From a virus: DNA of 33,664 nucleotides. Below the pieces are notes generated by a model. It made no database searches and was not told the DNA's origin. It worked only from the letters and a program-made list of their open reading frames with translations. Made by a program: the position numbers and the translations under genes. This document shows positions 23,418 to 31,300 of this stretch, one piece after another (the stretch's first letter is position 1; each line of letters begins with the position of its first letter). The stretch is from the IMG/VR virus record IMGVR_UViG_3300015360_000123, positions 1 to 33,664 of that record. One strand, written 5' to 3'.

Positions 23418-24812
23418 ATGGCCCTTCCCGACCCCTCGGAATACCGCACCTTCGACTACGGCCCCAACTGGTCGCAGACGGTATCGGGCGGTCTGTCGTT
23501 TCGAACGCAGATCGACGTTTCCAGGTCCGGTCGCGAGCAACGAGCCGCCCTGCGCAACGAGCCGCGGCGCACGATCGAGTTCACGATCCTCCTGAACGCC
23601 GATGAGATGCGCGCCTTCGCCCGTCTGATGGCGAAATGGCAGAACCGCCTCATGGTCCTGGCCGATCCGATCCGGGCCGCCGAGACGCCGCTCGCGACGG
23701 CGGACGGGACGATCTCGCTGCCGGTCGCGGATCTGGCCGAATGGATGGCGGCCGGCGAATCCGTTTTCCTGATCGACGGCGAACGTCGGCTGCTGTGCGA
23801 AATCGACAGCGTGCTCGACGACCGGGTCGCCGGCTATGGCGTAAATTATGGCAACGACTATGGCGGTACGGATTATCCCGACAGCATCGTTTTCAGCGAC
23901 GACCTCGGGGCGACATGGCCGGTGGGGACGATCGTGCGTCCTGCCCTGGTCGGCCGGCTTGCGGCATCCGTTCGAGGCTCGCATCCGACGAGCGATGTCG
24001 TGCAGTCCTCGATCTTGTTCTCGGTCGATCCCGGTTCGGACGTGTTCGATCCGGCCGGGCCGGGGTACGATCTGCTCGACGGACGTGAAGTCCTGGCTCG
24101 AAAGCCGAACTGGTCGGCCTCGCCCGAAAGCACGTTCGAATGGGGACCGGAGAATGTCGATTACGACTACGGCCGGATCGCGACGTACCAGCCGATTGCC
24201 TTCCCGACGCTGCTGCGCAGGGCGACTTATCTTGAGCAGGATCGGGCGGGAGAGGGCTATCTGACGGCGTTCTTCGTTCGCCAGCGCGGGCAGCGCGGCG
24301 AGTTCCTCATGCCGACCTGGATGAACGATCTGCCCCTGGCCGCGGCTCTCATCGACGGTGAGTCGACGCTGACCGTGCTCGGGACCGAGACCGTGGACGA
24401 GTTCGCCGACGATCCGATTTACCGGGCGCTCATGGTCTACATGAACGACGGTCGGCGCATCTATCGCGAGATCGAGTCAATCGTCGCCGACTCGGGCAAT
24501 TCGGTCATCACGCTCACTTCGCCGTGGCTGGGCGACTACGCACTGTCGGAGATCGCCGTCGTCTGCTGGATGCCGGTGTTCCGTTTCGCCACCGACCAGT
24601 TGACGATGCAGCACCTCGTCGAAGGCGCCGCCCAGACCCAACTCACGATGCGGTCGCTGGAATACCTCGACGCCGAGTCGCCGATCACCGGACACGACGG
24701 CGCCGCGCAGTCTGTTCTCGAACTCTGGGGCGACTGGGTGTTCCTCGAACTCGATGGCATCGACTACGAAATCAATACGCACTATCCCCTCATCACGCAG
24801 GCTGTCCCATGA
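23418..24812 (+). CDS. Tail-tip protein (distal tail / GTA gp12-like)
   Basis: This 464-residue protein follows the tape measure by one base and takes the place of lambda M. Its N-terminal part (SGREQRAALRNEPRRTIEFTILLNADEMRAF, about 37-68) recalls the GREQR segment of DUF2460-type tail proteins found in gene transfer agents. The length is greater because a second similar half follows: AREVL-type linker, YDYGRIATYQPIAFPTLLRRATYLEQDRAG, then RGQRGEFLMPTWMND. It contains YGVNYGNDYGGTDYP (about 137-151), a peptide that also appears in the later tip protein. Its stop overlaps the next gene as ATGA. A role in the distal tail ring is likely; the family name is less sure. Confidence 0.7.
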   Translation: MALPDPSEYRTFDYGPNWSQTVSGGLSFRTQIDVSRSGREQRAALRNEPRRTIEFTILLNADEMRAFARLMAKWQNRLMVLADPIRAAETPLATADGTISLPVADLAEWMAAGESVFLIDGERRLLCEIDSVLDDRVAGYGVNYGNDYGGTDYPDSIVFSDDLGATWPVGTIVRPALVGRLAASVRGSHPTSDVVQSSILFSVDPGSDVFDPAGPGYDLLDGREVLARKPNWSASPESTFEWGPENVDYDYGRIATYQPIAFPTLLRRATYLEQDRAGEGYLTAFFVRQRGQRGEFLMPTWMNDLPLAAALIDGESTLTVLGTETVDEFADDPIYRALMVYMNDGRRIYREIESIVADSGNSVITLTSPWLGDYALSEIAVVCWMPVFRFATDQLTMQHLVEGAAQTQLTMRSLEYLDAESPITGHDGAAQSVLELWGDWVFLELDGIDYEINTHYPLITQAVP

Positions 24813-25630
24813 CGTTCGACGCTCGTGAAACCAGCCGGTCGCTCGGCACGCCGCGGACCCTGATCAAGTTCTCCTATCAGAACCAGATGTACGCCTATAC
24901 CGACAACGAGCGCGCGATCGTCCACGATAGCGTGACGTATGCGCCAATCCCTCTCCGGCGCGACAGCATCACGGCGTCCGGGTCGCTCGACAAGGCTGCG
25001 CTGAACATCACCTTGCCGCACGACAATCCCGTCTGCGATCTGTTCAAGGTCGCCCCGCCCAGCGAGCGCGTGGTGGTCACGGTGTTCCAGGGCCACCTGG
25101 AAGAAGCGGAATATCTGGCGGTGTGGATTGGCCGCGTGCTGAGCTGCGCCCGGTCGCGCTCCGAAGGCACGCTGCGGTGCGAGCCGGCCAGTACCTCGAT
25201 GCGCCGGCCCGGCCTGCGCCGCCGCTATCAATATGGCTGCTCGCACGCGCTCTATGGTCCCCAGTGCCGCGCCGTCCGGGAGGATTTCACGGTGACGCCC
25301 GTGACAACCTACGTCTCGGGCGCCCGCATCGGTTTCGCGAACGGATGGAACGGCGCCTTCGCCGAGATGCGATTCGCCCAAGGGCTATTCAGCTTCACGG
25401 ACGCCGGAATTACTCATTACCGGACGATTTTGCAGGTCGATCAGGCGCTCAATCGAATCCTCGTCACGGGCGTCGTGCCGGACCTGATCGTCGGCTCCAC
25501 GGTGTCTCTGTCGCTCGGCTGCAATCATCTGGAGGACGGCTGCAACGTCTTCGATAACATCCAGAACTTCGGCGGCATGCCATGGATACCCACCGAAAAT
25601 CCGCTCGGCCAGAAGAACATCTTCACCTGA
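24809..25630 (+). CDS. Tail-tip protein of the BR0599/DUF2163 type (gpL-like place)
   Basis: This 273-residue protein starts at ATG 24809, overlapping the previous stop; the open frame extends upstream only inside that gene. It matches the GTA gp13-type protein: an N-terminal beta part (VTYAPIPLRRDSITASGSLDKAALNITLP) and a C-terminal BR0599 part with YGCSHALYGPQCRAVRE and LGCNHLEDGCNVFDNIQNFGGMPWIP. The four Cys of the two pairs could hold a metal or iron-sulfur site, as in lambda gpL. It would be part of the tail hub near the membrane-facing end. It ends the first tail-tip operon, with an AT-rich gap after it. Confidence 0.85.
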   Translation: MTFDARETSRSLGTPRTLIKFSYQNQMYAYTDNERAIVHDSVTYAPIPLRRDSITASGSLDKAALNITLPHDNPVCDLFKVAPPSERVVVTVFQGHLEEAEYLAVWIGRVLSCARSRSEGTLRCEPASTSMRRPGLRRRYQYGCSHALYGPQCRAVREDFTVTPVTTYVSGARIGFANGWNGAFAEMRFAQGLFSFTDAGITHYRTILQVDQALNRILVTGVVPDLIVGSTVSLSLGCNHLEDGCNVFDNIQNFGGMPWIPTENPLGQKNIFT

Positions 25631-25691
25631 ACCCCTCGCCTCGACATCCCTTCGCCTCCCTGCGCCTCCCTTCGAACCCGCCGATTTCCAA

Positions 25692-25728
25692 TTCAACAAA
25701 CATGTGATAGGTTCAACAGAATATGGAC
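25692..25728 (+). promoter_or_regulatory. Two TTCAA elements at 20-bp pitch before the second tail-tip operon
   Basis: TTCAACAAACATGTGAT (25692-25708) and TTCAACAGAATATGGAC (25712-25728) begin exactly 20 bases apart. Their first half-sites are perfect, while the second half-sites are weak (GTGAT and TGGAC). The second copy runs over the ATG at 25723, so a bound protein would also cover the start codon region. Confidence 0.5.
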
Positions 25729-25950
25729 CCCCTAACACTCTTCTTCATCGCGCTCGCGCTGAACGTCTTCAGCTACGTGCTGGCGCCCAAGCCGAAGGCG
25801 CCGAAATCCCCTGCGGCGCAGGACATGGACAGCCCGACCGCCGACGCCGGCCGGGAAGTCCCGAAAGTCTGGGGCACCGTCACGATCAAGGGTATTAATT
25901 GCATGGGATTCTGGGACAAATCGAACCACACCTACAAGGTCAAGGCGTGA
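25723..25950 (+). CDS. Small tail-region membrane-anchored protein
   Basis: This 75-residue protein starts with a hydrophobic helix (PLTLFFIALALNVFSYVLA, 3-21). It continues with a Lys/Pro stretch (PKPKAPKSPAAQ) and a conserved-looking DMDSPTADAGREVPKVWGTVTIKGIN. Such short proteins are regularly found just before the tip or central-fibre gene in phages of this type, where the DxPTAEAGRPIPVVFGT-like segment is typical. The function is unknown; assembly of the tail tip is a reasonable guess from place. It overlaps the next gene as TGATG. Confidence 0.75.
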   Translation: MDPLTLFFIALALNVFSYVLAPKPKAPKSPAAQDMDSPTADAGREVPKVWGTVTIKGINCMGFWDKSNHTYKVKA

Positions 25951-26141
25951 TGCTGATTACGCCCGACGACCTGCGTCGTGCGGGCATCTGTGCCGCCGGC
26001 GCGCGGGGATGGTTCGCCACATACGGCCTCGACTTCCGCCATTTCATCCGAAACGGCATCGAGGCGGACACGCTCGCCGCGACGGGCGACGCCAATGCCC
26101 TCCGCGTCATTGCCCTGAAGCAGGCTGCGCTCGATGGGTAA
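25950..26141 (+). CDS. Small conserved tail-region protein
   Basis: This 63-residue protein starts at ATG 25950 on the last base of the upstream stop. The sequence LITPDDLRRAGICAAGARGWFATYGLDFRHFIRNGIEADTLAATGDANALRV is a helical pattern that recurs in small proteins before tail-tip genes in many phages. Its role is unknown. The end overlaps the start of the large tip protein by eight bases, a sign of coupled translation. Confidence 0.75.
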   Translation: MLITPDDLRRAGICAAGARGWFATYGLDFRHFIRNGIEADTLAATGDANALRVIALKQAALDG

Positions 26142-28518
26142 GTCCGCCGCCGGCAAGATGGAGGTGACGGACTACCGCATCTCCTACCATGCAGGCGTCT
26201 GTATCGGGCCGGTCGATGCGCTGCTGAAGATATGGATCGGCGAGAAAATCGCCTGGGAGGGCGAGCAAACCTCGGCGCTCTACATCGAGATCAAGAAGCC
26301 CGACCTGTTCGGCGGCCCGACGAAGGAAGGCGGCTGTCGCGGCGTCGTGACGTTCCTGCCCGGTCAGTCAGATCAGGTTCTTTTCGACCCCCTGGCCGCG
26401 CGCATGGGCCGAACAGCAGCGACGGCGCCGGCCTATCGCGGCATCACGTCGCTGTTCTTCCACGGCGGCGGCTGGAGTACGGTCTGGAATCCGTCGATCA
26501 AGCAGAAGGGCTTCACCTTCGGCTCCAACAATCCATACCTGCGGTCGATATGGGTGACGGTTCGAGACAGCCCCAAGGTCTTCGCGGACATATCTCTGCG
26601 GATGATCGGGGCTAACGCCAATCCGGCCGCAATCATCTATGAGTGTCTGACGAATACCGACTGGGGCATGGGCTACCCCGAGTCCATGTTTCACACCGAA
26701 GACTACGAAGCCTGCGCCACGACCCTGCTGGCCGAGGGCTTCGGCATGTCCCTGATCTGGGCGCAGCAGGCGACGATCGAAGCCTTTGTGCAAGACATCC
26801 TCACGCACATCATGGCCGTTCATTTCCTTGATCCGGCCACGGGCAAATTCCGGCTGAAGCTGATCCGCGCGGACTACGACGTCGAAGACCTTCCCGTTCT
26901 CGACGCCAACAGCGTGAACACGGTGAAGTTCGACCGCAAGGCGTGGGAGGAGACGACAAACGAAATCGTCGTCACATGGACGAACCCCGAAAACGAGAAG
27001 GAAGAAACCGTCTCGGCGCAGGATCTAGGCAACATCACGATTCAGGGCGGCAACGTCATTTCGGACAGCCGCAGCTATTTCGGGGTGCGGAACAAGGATC
27101 TGGCGATGGCGCTCGCCCAGCGCGATCTGGCGACGGCCTCGACCCCGCTGGCGAAGTTCGAACTGACCGTGAATCGAACCGCATGGGATTACTCGCCGGG
27201 CGACTGCATCGTTTTGAACTATCCCGAATACGACATCGAAGGCCTGGTGCTGCGGCTCGGGAAGATCGACTACGGCCGCCCCGACTCTCGGGAGATCAAG
27301 GTCTCGGCGATCGAGGATATTTTCTCGCTGCCGGTGTCCGCCTACACGCTGCCGGACGGCACGATCTGGGAAGATCCTTCCACCGAGCCCACTGCGATGA
27401 CCGCGGTGAAGATCATCACGACGCCGGCCTATTTCACATCGGCGCAACTCCGGGCGGCCGACACCGCCCAACTCGCCTATCCCGAAGTCATCGCGGCAAT
27501 CCTCGCCTCGACGGCCGATGCCCTGGACATCGTCAATTACGATCTGATCGGCGAGACGGTGATCCCGACCGGCGACATGATCGGCGAAATCCTCGGCATC
27601 AAGGAAGTGTTGGGTTACACGACGCTCCAGGATGCCCTGGTCGAGGAGGCGGTCTCGACCGTAACCGATTGGGGCACGATCGTCGGGGGACTCGGCCCCA
27701 TTGTCTCGGGCTTCGTGTTCATCGGCGACACGATCGAGGGCTACAACGAAATCGCCATGCTGCGCTCTGCAGACCTCGACGGCGAATGGGTGCTCGACCG
27801 CGGCGTCCTCGACACGGTGCCGCGCGCATGGGACGCCGGGACGCCTGCCTGGTTCGTCACGCGGTCCAGCAATTTCCTCGACAGCAACACCGTTCGCAGC
27901 GAGGGAGAAACGGCGCTCTATAAACTGCTGCCGCGCACCTCGCACGGCGTGCTGGACGAAGACGATGCGCCGGTCGTCGGCAATGAGATGTCCGCCCGGC
28001 CGCATCTGCCGAACCGCCCGGCCAACGTGACGGCCGGCGGCGTGCAGTTCGGCGCCATCGACCTGTCGTCGTCGCCACCGGCCACGGTCGCCGTGACGTG
28101 GTCGAACCGTAATCGGCTCATGGAGGACGTGACGGTCCTGAAGTGGACCGATGGTACGGTCGTTCCCGAAGTCGGCCAGACGACGACGATCACACTCAAG
28201 AACGTCGACGGCGAAATTATCACCACCCACGCCGGCCTGACCGGCACCAGTTTCGACGTGCCGGTCGCGTCGTTCGGGCCGCACGCCACCTGCGACTTCG
28301 TCGTCACCTCCGAACGCGACAGCCTGGAATCGCTTCAGGGCGTCGCGATCCGCGTGCGCTGGCGCACCGGGGGCTACGGCGACAACTACGGCAACGATTA
28401 CGGCGGCTCCGGCGCTCCCGTTCCTCCCGGCACGCCGGGCGGCGGCGATCCGGGCGGCTTGTACGAACCGCCGCCCGACTACGACTTCCCGCCGATAGCC
28501 GGCAACCCATTCTTCTAG
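26134..28518 (+). CDS. Tail tip / central fibre attachment protein (gpJ-like)
   Basis: This 794-residue protein is the large hub protein at the end of the tail. The N-terminal half has gpJ/GTA gp15-like features: ISYHAGVCIGPVDALLKIWIGEKIAWEG, WSTVWNPSIKQKGFTFGSNNPYLRSIWVTVRD, NPAAIIYECLTNTDWGMGYPESM and the GNVISDSRSYFGVRNKDLAMALAQRDLATAS stretch. Later come fibronectin-like beta parts (PATVAVTWSNRNRLMEDVTVLKWTDG). The end is Gly/Pro-rich and contains YGDNYGNDYGGSG, sharing YGNDYGG with the 23418 protein. It probably binds the fibre proteins that follow. ATG at 26134 overlaps the previous gene. Confidence 0.88.
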   Translation: MGKSAAGKMEVTDYRISYHAGVCIGPVDALLKIWIGEKIAWEGEQTSALYIEIKKPDLFGGPTKEGGCRGVVTFLPGQSDQVLFDPLAARMGRTAATAPAYRGITSLFFHGGGWSTVWNPSIKQKGFTFGSNNPYLRSIWVTVRDSPKVFADISLRMIGANANPAAIIYECLTNTDWGMGYPESMFHTEDYEACATTLLAEGFGMSLIWAQQATIEAFVQDILTHIMAVHFLDPATGKFRLKLIRADYDVEDLPVLDANSVNTVKFDRKAWEETTNEIVVTWTNPENEKEETVSAQDLGNITIQGGNVISDSRSYFGVRNKDLAMALAQRDLATASTPLAKFELTVNRTAWDYSPGDCIVLNYPEYDIEGLVLRLGKIDYGRPDSREIKVSAIEDIFSLPVSAYTLPDGTIWEDPSTEPTAMTAVKIITTPAYFTSAQLRAADTAQLAYPEVIAAILASTADALDIVNYDLIGETVIPTGDMIGEILGIKEVLGYTTLQDALVEEAVSTVTDWGTIVGGLGPIVSGFVFIGDTIEGYNEIAMLRSADLDGEWVLDRGVLDTVPRAWDAGTPAWFVTRSSNFLDSNTVRSEGETALYKLLPRTSHGVLDEDDAPVVGNEMSARPHLPNRPANVTAGGVQFGAIDLSSSPPATVAVTWSNRNRLMEDVTVLKWTDGTVVPEVGQTTTITLKNVDGEIITTHAGLTGTSFDVPVASFGPHATCDFVVTSERDSLESLQGVAIRVRWRTGGYGDNYGNDYGGSGAPVPPGTPGGGDPGGLYEPPPDYDFPPIAGNPFF

Positions 28519-28530
28519 GAGACAATCACC

Positions 28531-29433
28531 ATGGCTGAACGCAATCTTCCCGGTCTCGGTCTGCGCGGCTACTGGCCCGCCGGCACGGACGGCTGGGGCG
28601 ACGAGAACGACGTCAATCTGCGCATGCTCTCGGCGCTGGTGGAGTGCGCCCCGATCTCCCGCGTCACGACGCTGCCCGGCTCGCCCACGAACGGCGACAT
28701 CTACATCGTCCCCACGGGCGGCGACGCCAACAAGATCGCCATCCGCGACGAAGGGGCGTGGGTCTACATCGTCCCGACTGAAGGCTTCATCGCCTGGGTG
28801 AAGGACGAAAACGCACTGGTCGGGTATACCGGCTCGGCCTGGGCGCAGTTGGCCCCCAGCGGCGTCACGGCAAACGGGGCGTCCCTCATCACGGCGGCCA
28901 ACTATGCCGCGATGAAGACCCTCCTGGCCGTCGCAGCAGCCGACATTTCCGACGCCTCGGCGAACGGGCGGTCCCTCATCACGGCGGCCGACTATGCCGC
29001 GATGCGAACCGCCCTCAGCCTCGTCGTCGGTACGAACGTCCAGGCCTATAGCGCCGAGCTTGCCCTGCCGTCTAACCGCGTACTCTGGCAGCTCATCGGC
29101 TGCAACATGAACGACAATACGCTGGACCAGGCATTCACGAAGCTCGGCACCTTCACCAACTTCCTGATCACCGAAATCCGGGCCGTTAACGCCTCGATCT
29201 CCCTGACGACTGCGACCGGCGGAATTTATACCGCGGCGGCCGAAGGCGGCGACGCCCTGGTGGGTTCGACTCAGGTGTATTCGACACTGTCGACGACCAC
29301 TCGCGGCCTCATCCTGACGAAAACCGTTCTGGCGAACGGCAAACGGTCGGATACGAATATATATTTCAACGGCAACGCCAATCAGGCCGCCGCCGCGACT
29401 TGCGACATATACATCCTCGGCCAGCCGCTCTGA
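28531..29433 (+). CDS. DUF2793-type tail fibre protein
   Basis: The 300-residue protein has a good ribosome site (TAGGAGACAATCACC before ATG). Residues 3-115 match DUF2793: RGYWPAGTDGWGDENDVNLRMLSALVECAP, VTTLPGSPTNGDIYIVP and GFIAWVKDENALVGYTGSAWAQL. A tandem repeat follows at about 113-160, with ASLITAANYAAMKTLL and RSLITAADYAAMRTAL spaced 30 residues apart, a spacer repeat common in phage fibres. The remaining C-terminal 120 residues are beta-rich and likely form the outer fibre knob. DUF2793 is common in alphaproteobacterial phages and transfer agents. Confidence 0.82.
   Translation: MAERNLPGLGLRGYWPAGTDGWGDENDVNLRMLSALVECAPISRVTTLPGSPTNGDIYIVPTGGDANKIAIRDEGAWVYIVPTEGFIAWVKDENALVGYTGSAWAQLAPSGVTANGASLITAANYAAMKTLLAVAAADISDASANGRSLITAADYAAMRTALSLVVGTNVQAYSAELALPSNRVLWQLIGCNMNDNTLDQAFTKLGTFTNFLITEIRAVNASISLTTATGGIYTAAAEGGDALVGSTQVYSTLSTTTRGLILTKTVLANGKRSDTNIYFNGNANQAAAATCDIYILGQPL
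28881..29004 (+). repeat. 34-bp direct repeat at 90-bp pitch inside the fibre gene
   Basis: 28881-28914 and 28971-29004 differ at a single base (A/G at the middle Asn/Asp codon). They encode SLITAANYAAM and SLITAADYAAM. The near identity at DNA level, including third codon positions, points to a recent duplication and could allow fibre-length change by recombination. Confidence 0.85.
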
Positions 29434-29470
29434 GGGCGACGTTGCGCCGCAGGGGCTTTCGTGGTAGCTA

Positions 29471-29507
29471 TTCAACATAAAGTGTAATAATTCAATCAAA
29501 GGTTGAC
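29471..29507 (+). promoter_or_regulatory. Tandem TTCAA-N7 elements before the last structural gene
   Basis: TTCAACATAAAGTGTAA (29471-29487) and TTCAATCAAAGGTTGAC (29491-29507) begin exactly 20 bases apart. Only the second copy has a complete TTGAC. It ends five bases before the ATG at 29513, where the ribosome site should be, and the AAAGG within it may serve that purpose. A DNA-binding regulator here would sit directly on the start region. Confidence 0.55.
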
Positions 29508-29512
29508 AGACC

Positions 29513-29905
29513 ATGGCTGCACCGATCACGACCAATCTCTCCCTCCCGCTCGGTACCCTGGGCGATGTGCGATTCAAATCGTCCTATCGCGCCGCCATGG
29601 CGCTGCTCGACACGGCCGTTGCCGCCGCCGCCGGCGAAGCCGGCACGGTCCTGAACGGATCGAAGACCCACGATTTCGCCGATCTAGCTAACGCGGGCCG
29701 CGAGTCGACGACCGTGACCGTGACCGGCGCCGCCCTTGGCGACTTCGTGATCGGCGTCTCCGTCAGCGTCGATGCGGCCGACCTGCTGCTGTGGGGCTAC
29801 GTCTCCGCGGCCAACACCGTGACCGTCGTAGCCCAGAACAACACGGGCGGCGCCGTCAACCTCGCCTCGGCCACGCTGGCCGTCCGGGTCCGCGCCGCCG
29901 CGTAA
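29513..29905 (+). CDS. Small structural protein with beta-sandwich-like C-terminal domain
   Basis: This 130-residue protein has an N-terminal part of about 40 residues (TNLSLPLGTLGDVRFKSSYRAAMALLDTA). Its C-terminal domain has the pattern STTVTVTGAALGDFVIGVSVSVDAADLLLWGYVSAANTVTVVAQNNTGGAVNLASATLAVRV. This second pattern is frequent in phage proteins at fibre ends or capsid surfaces. It has no enzymatic motif. It follows the fibre gene and precedes the endolysin, so it is most likely a minor fibre or decoration protein. Confidence 0.72.
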   Translation: MAAPITTNLSLPLGTLGDVRFKSSYRAAMALLDTAVAAAAGEAGTVLNGSKTHDFADLANAGRESTTVTVTGAALGDFVIGVSVSVDAADLLLWGYVSAANTVTVVAQNNTGGAVNLASATLAVRVRAAA

Positions 29906-29919
29906 TCGGGAGTTCGGCC

Positions 29920-30630
29920 ATGGCCGCAGGGTTTCTGGGAAACATGCTGGAGGGGATCAAGCGGCTGATTGCCGCTCACTCTCCGGCGACCCCTGCGCCG
30001 TCACCGCGACTGGCGCTCCGAGATCCCGCCGCGTTTTTCGATCGCCTGCGAGAAACGCGCCTCGGCCCCACGTTCACCCAGAGGAAAATTAACGGCATAA
30101 ACGCCATCCTCGACGCGGCCGGCGCGCTGCGGCAACCGATCGCCCACGTCGCCTACGAACTGGCGACCGCCATGGTCGAAACCGCCTTCACGATGCGCCC
30201 CCTCACGGAATTCGGCGATGTCGATTATTTCATGCGCCGGTACGACCTGACCGGCAACCCGGCCAAGGCCGCCGAACTGGGCAATACGAAACGGGGCGAC
30301 GGGGCGACCTTCAGGGGCCGCGGCTTCGTGCAGATCACCGGCCGGGCCAACTACGCCAGGGCCGACCGGCTGCTCGGCTTGAACGGCGCCCTGTTGGTCA
30401 ATCCCGAACTGGCCTGCGGCCCCACACTCGCCGCCAAGATCCTGACGCGCGGCATGTCAGAGGGGTGGTTCACGGGCGTCTCCCTGTCCGGCCTGCCGCG
30501 CACGGGTTTCGCCGACATGGCGCACTTCAGGGCGGCCCGGCGCATCGTCAACGGGACCGACCGCGCCCAGGAGATCGGCGTCTACGCCATTCAGATGCAA
30601 CACGCCCTCTCGGCCGGCCGGTGGTCGTGA
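29920..30630 (+). CDS. GH19-family endolysin (chitinase-like muramidase)
   Basis: This 236-residue lysin starts at ATG 29920 with GGGAG seven bases upstream; the open frame runs farther upstream only inside the previous gene. The GH19 core is clear: YELATAMVETAFTMRPLTEFGD with the likely acid E87 and base E97, YDLTGNPAKAAELGNTKRGDGATFRGRGFVQITGRANY, and an AARRIVNGTD end. It would cut peptidoglycan at the end of infection. The first 25 residues form an amphipathic helix (FLGNMLEGIKRLIAAH), not a clear signal peptide, so export through a holin is probable. It overlaps the i-spanin gene as GTGA. Confidence 0.92.
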   Translation: MAAGFLGNMLEGIKRLIAAHSPATPAPSPRLALRDPAAFFDRLRETRLGPTFTQRKINGINAILDAAGALRQPIAHVAYELATAMVETAFTMRPLTEFGDVDYFMRRYDLTGNPAKAAELGNTKRGDGATFRGRGFVQITGRANYARADRLLGLNGALLVNPELACGPTLAAKILTRGMSEGWFTGVSLSGLPRTGFADMAHFRAARRIVNGTDRAQEIGVYAIQMQHALSAGRWS

Positions 30631-30998
30631 TCTGGTTGACAACCAATCTGTTCAAACTGACATCGGCGGCCCTGCTGGCCGTCTGCGTTGTGCTGTTTGT
30701 CCTGTTCCGCATCGAACTGGCCGCGAACAGCGAGCTGTCCCTCGCACTGGCGCAGGCGCGCACGAACGAAGCGACGCTGTCCGGTGCGATCGCCGCCCAG
30801 AACGATCGCATCGCCGCACTGTCGGCCGAGTCCGCACGCCGCACGAAACGGGCGAAGGTGGCCATGGCCGCCGCGAAGCCGGGCGTCACGGCGGCCGAGC
30901 GCCGAGCGGCCGAGATTCTGGCCTACCGGCCCAAGGGCGCCGACGAGTGCGCCCGCCTGCGCGACGTGGACGCCCGTCTGCTGGATGGACTGCCGTGA
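30627..30998 (+). CDS. Inner-membrane spanin (Rz-like)
   Basis: This 123-residue protein has one N-terminal membrane helix (LTSAALLAVCVVLFVLFRI, about 11-29). A coiled coil in the periplasm follows (ELSLALAQARTNEATLSGAIAAQNDRIAALSAESAR) and then a basic helical end. This is the layout of an i-spanin. It starts at GTG 30627 overlapping the endolysin stop and overlaps the lipoprotein gene next to it by GTGA, as expected for a spanin pair. A single cysteine (DECARL) near the end could give a disulfide-linked dimer. Confidence 0.83.
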   Translation: MIWLTTNLFKLTSAALLAVCVVLFVLFRIELAANSELSLALAQARTNEATLSGAIAAQNDRIAALSAESARRTKRAKVAMAAAKPGVTAAERRAAEILAYRPKGADECARLRDVDARLLDGLP

Positions 30999-31300
30999 GC
31001 CGCAGTGGCCGCAGCACCCTCGTCCCGTTCGCCGTGAGGGGCCCGCTCGTCACCACCGCGTCCCTGCTGCTGGCGGGCTGCACCGCCACGCCCATTATCG
31101 TCACGAAGCCCGTCGATATGCCTGTCGCGGTGTCGTGCATCCCTGCGTCGCTCCGGGCCGAACCGGAATACCCGGACACATCCCTGAACCTGCGGGCCGC
31201 CGGAAGTCCGGAGCGACGCTTCCAACTGATCCTGGCCGGCCGCGAGATCCGCATCGGGCGCCTCTCCGAACTTGAGCCCATCGTGGAGATTTGCCGGTGA
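30995..31300 (+). CDS. Outer-membrane spanin lipoprotein (Rz1-like)
   Basis: This 101-residue protein has a signal peptide ending in a lipobox, SLLLAGC (23-29), so the mature protein would be a lipoprotein of the outer membrane starting at Cys29. The GTG at 30995 overlaps the i-spanin stop. A second Cys and a Pro-rich stretch (CIPASLRAEPEYPD) follow. With the i-spanin it would fuse inner and outer membranes in the last lysis step, implying a Gram-negative host. The two genes are arranged end to end and not nested. Confidence 0.85.
   Translation: MSRSGRSTLVPFAVRGPLVTTASLLLAGCTATPIIVTKPVDMPVAVSCIPASLRAEPEYPDTSLNLRAAGSPERRFQLILAGREIRIGRLSELEPIVEICR

Noticed and set aside
25653-25671. Direct repeat CGCCTCCCT at 10-base pitch, pyrimidine-rich
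   Set aside because: It is too short and too simple to support a function. Its likeness to the anti-Shine-Dalgarno sequence is probably chance.
27025-29577. Minus-strand open frame of 850 codons across tip and fibre genes
   Set aside because: It crosses three convincing + strand genes and an AT-rich control gap, and its composition is that of a shadow.
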